From assembly GCA_903931355.1 (NCBI GenBank), contig CAIZCB010000218.1, forward strand, positions 1 to 6,337: a stretch of DNA of 6,337 bases, given 5' to 3'. The DNA comes from an uncultured Pseudomonadota bacterium (GTDB lineage Bacteria; Pseudomonadota; Gammaproteobacteria; Methylococcales; Methylomonadaceae). Every line of letters starts with the position of its first letter. Position 1 is the stretch's first letter. Of this stretch, positions 6,151 through 6,337 are shown one piece after another. The notes below the pieces were generated by a model that saw only the letters and a program-made list of their open reading frames with translations, made no database searches and was not told the DNA's origin. The position numbers were made by a program, and so were the translations under genes.

Positions 6151-6337
6151 ATGAACTTAAAGCTCAAATTTTCAATTCTATTTGCAGTGATAATCGCTGC
6201 TTGCATCGGCTATTGGCAATTAGAAGCCAGCAAAATCATGCCCAACACTGTGTTTAAAAACCTAAAAGGCGAAACCTTTAACTTGGCTGATTTAAAAGAT
6301 AAGCCTGTTTTAGTGACATTTTGGGCGCCTGACTGCA
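6151..6337 (+). CDS. Thioredoxin/TlpA-like thiol-disulfide protein, exported (partial; N-terminal 62 residues)
   Basis: The ATG at 6151 opens a frame that runs to the end of the window and diverges from the phosphatase gene. Residues 1-22 look like an export signal: Lys4 and Lys6, a hydrophobic core (FSILFAVIIAA) and Cys18 in the sequence IAAC, which fits a lipobox. The protein could therefore be a lipoprotein or be held by an uncleaved membrane anchor. Residues about 30-50 (MPNTVFKNLKGETFNLADLK) match the beta-hairpin before the thioredoxin core of TlpA/ResA-like proteins. The stretch KPVLVTFWAPDC (51-62) ends at what should be the first cysteine of the CXXC active site, where the window stops. 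The rest of the motif is unseen. Such proteins act in the periplasm on disulfides, often in cytochrome maturation or oxidative stress; the specific partner is unknown. The ribosome site is weak. The gene is unrelated to the ruv-tol cluster by function. Confidence 0.75.
   Translation, partial: MNLKLKFSILFAVIIAACIGYWQLEASKIMPNTVFKNLKGETFNLADLKDKPVLVTFWAPDC

Overview
The window looks like core chromosome from a gammaproteobacterium outside the enteric group. The evidence is the gene order yebC-ruvC-ruvA-ruvB-ybgC-tolQ-tolR-tolA, the close match of every product to gammaproteobacterial families, and a moderately AT-leaning composition. The order resembles that of pseudomonads and other environmental gammaproteobacteria, not E. 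coli, where ruvAB and tol lie apart. A methanotroph-like (Methylococcales) source is possible, but this is only an impression from protein similarity. No phage, transposon, CRISPR, RNA gene or defence system was seen.

Layout. Almost everything is on the minus strand, so transcription runs from right to left. From the right: a SerB-type phosphoserine phosphatase (5392-6033), a 55-nt gap, yebC (4581-5336), ruvC (4056-4556), ruvA (3457-4059), ruvB (2423-3460), ybgC (2018-2413), tolQ (1341-2018), tolR (898-1344) and the first 294 codons of tolA (1-884), which leaves the window on the left. tolB, pal and a ybgF/cpoB-like gene would be expected beyond that edge. On the plus strand, a thioredoxin/TlpA-like gene begins at 6151 and is cut by the right edge at the first cysteine of its presumed active site. 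It diverges from the phosphatase gene across a 117-nt intergenic region that holds candidate promoters for both directions.

How the genes work together. RuvC-RuvA-RuvB form the complete Holliday junction branch-migration and resolution machine. YebC is a translation-associated or regulatory factor that commonly travels with ruvC. YbgC (acyl-CoA thioesterase) leads the Tol-Pal genes, and TolQ-TolR-TolA form the proton-driven inner-membrane motor that pulls the outer membrane inward at division. From ruvC to tolR nearly every junction is a 4-nt overlap (ATGA or GTGA), a 1-nt overlap (TGATG) or a 9-nt gap, so translational coupling is likely. The phosphatase may be the promoter-proximal gene of the same transcript, since no terminator is visible between it and yebC.

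The most notable details are a 45-bp in-frame tandem repeat in the TolA coiled region, loss of all but the histidine of the TolA SHLS transmembrane motif, the lack of a visible LexA box in the promoter-proximal gaps ahead of the ruv genes, and two mirror-image TAAAAT hexamers in the divergent intergenic region. No undescribed system could be supported.
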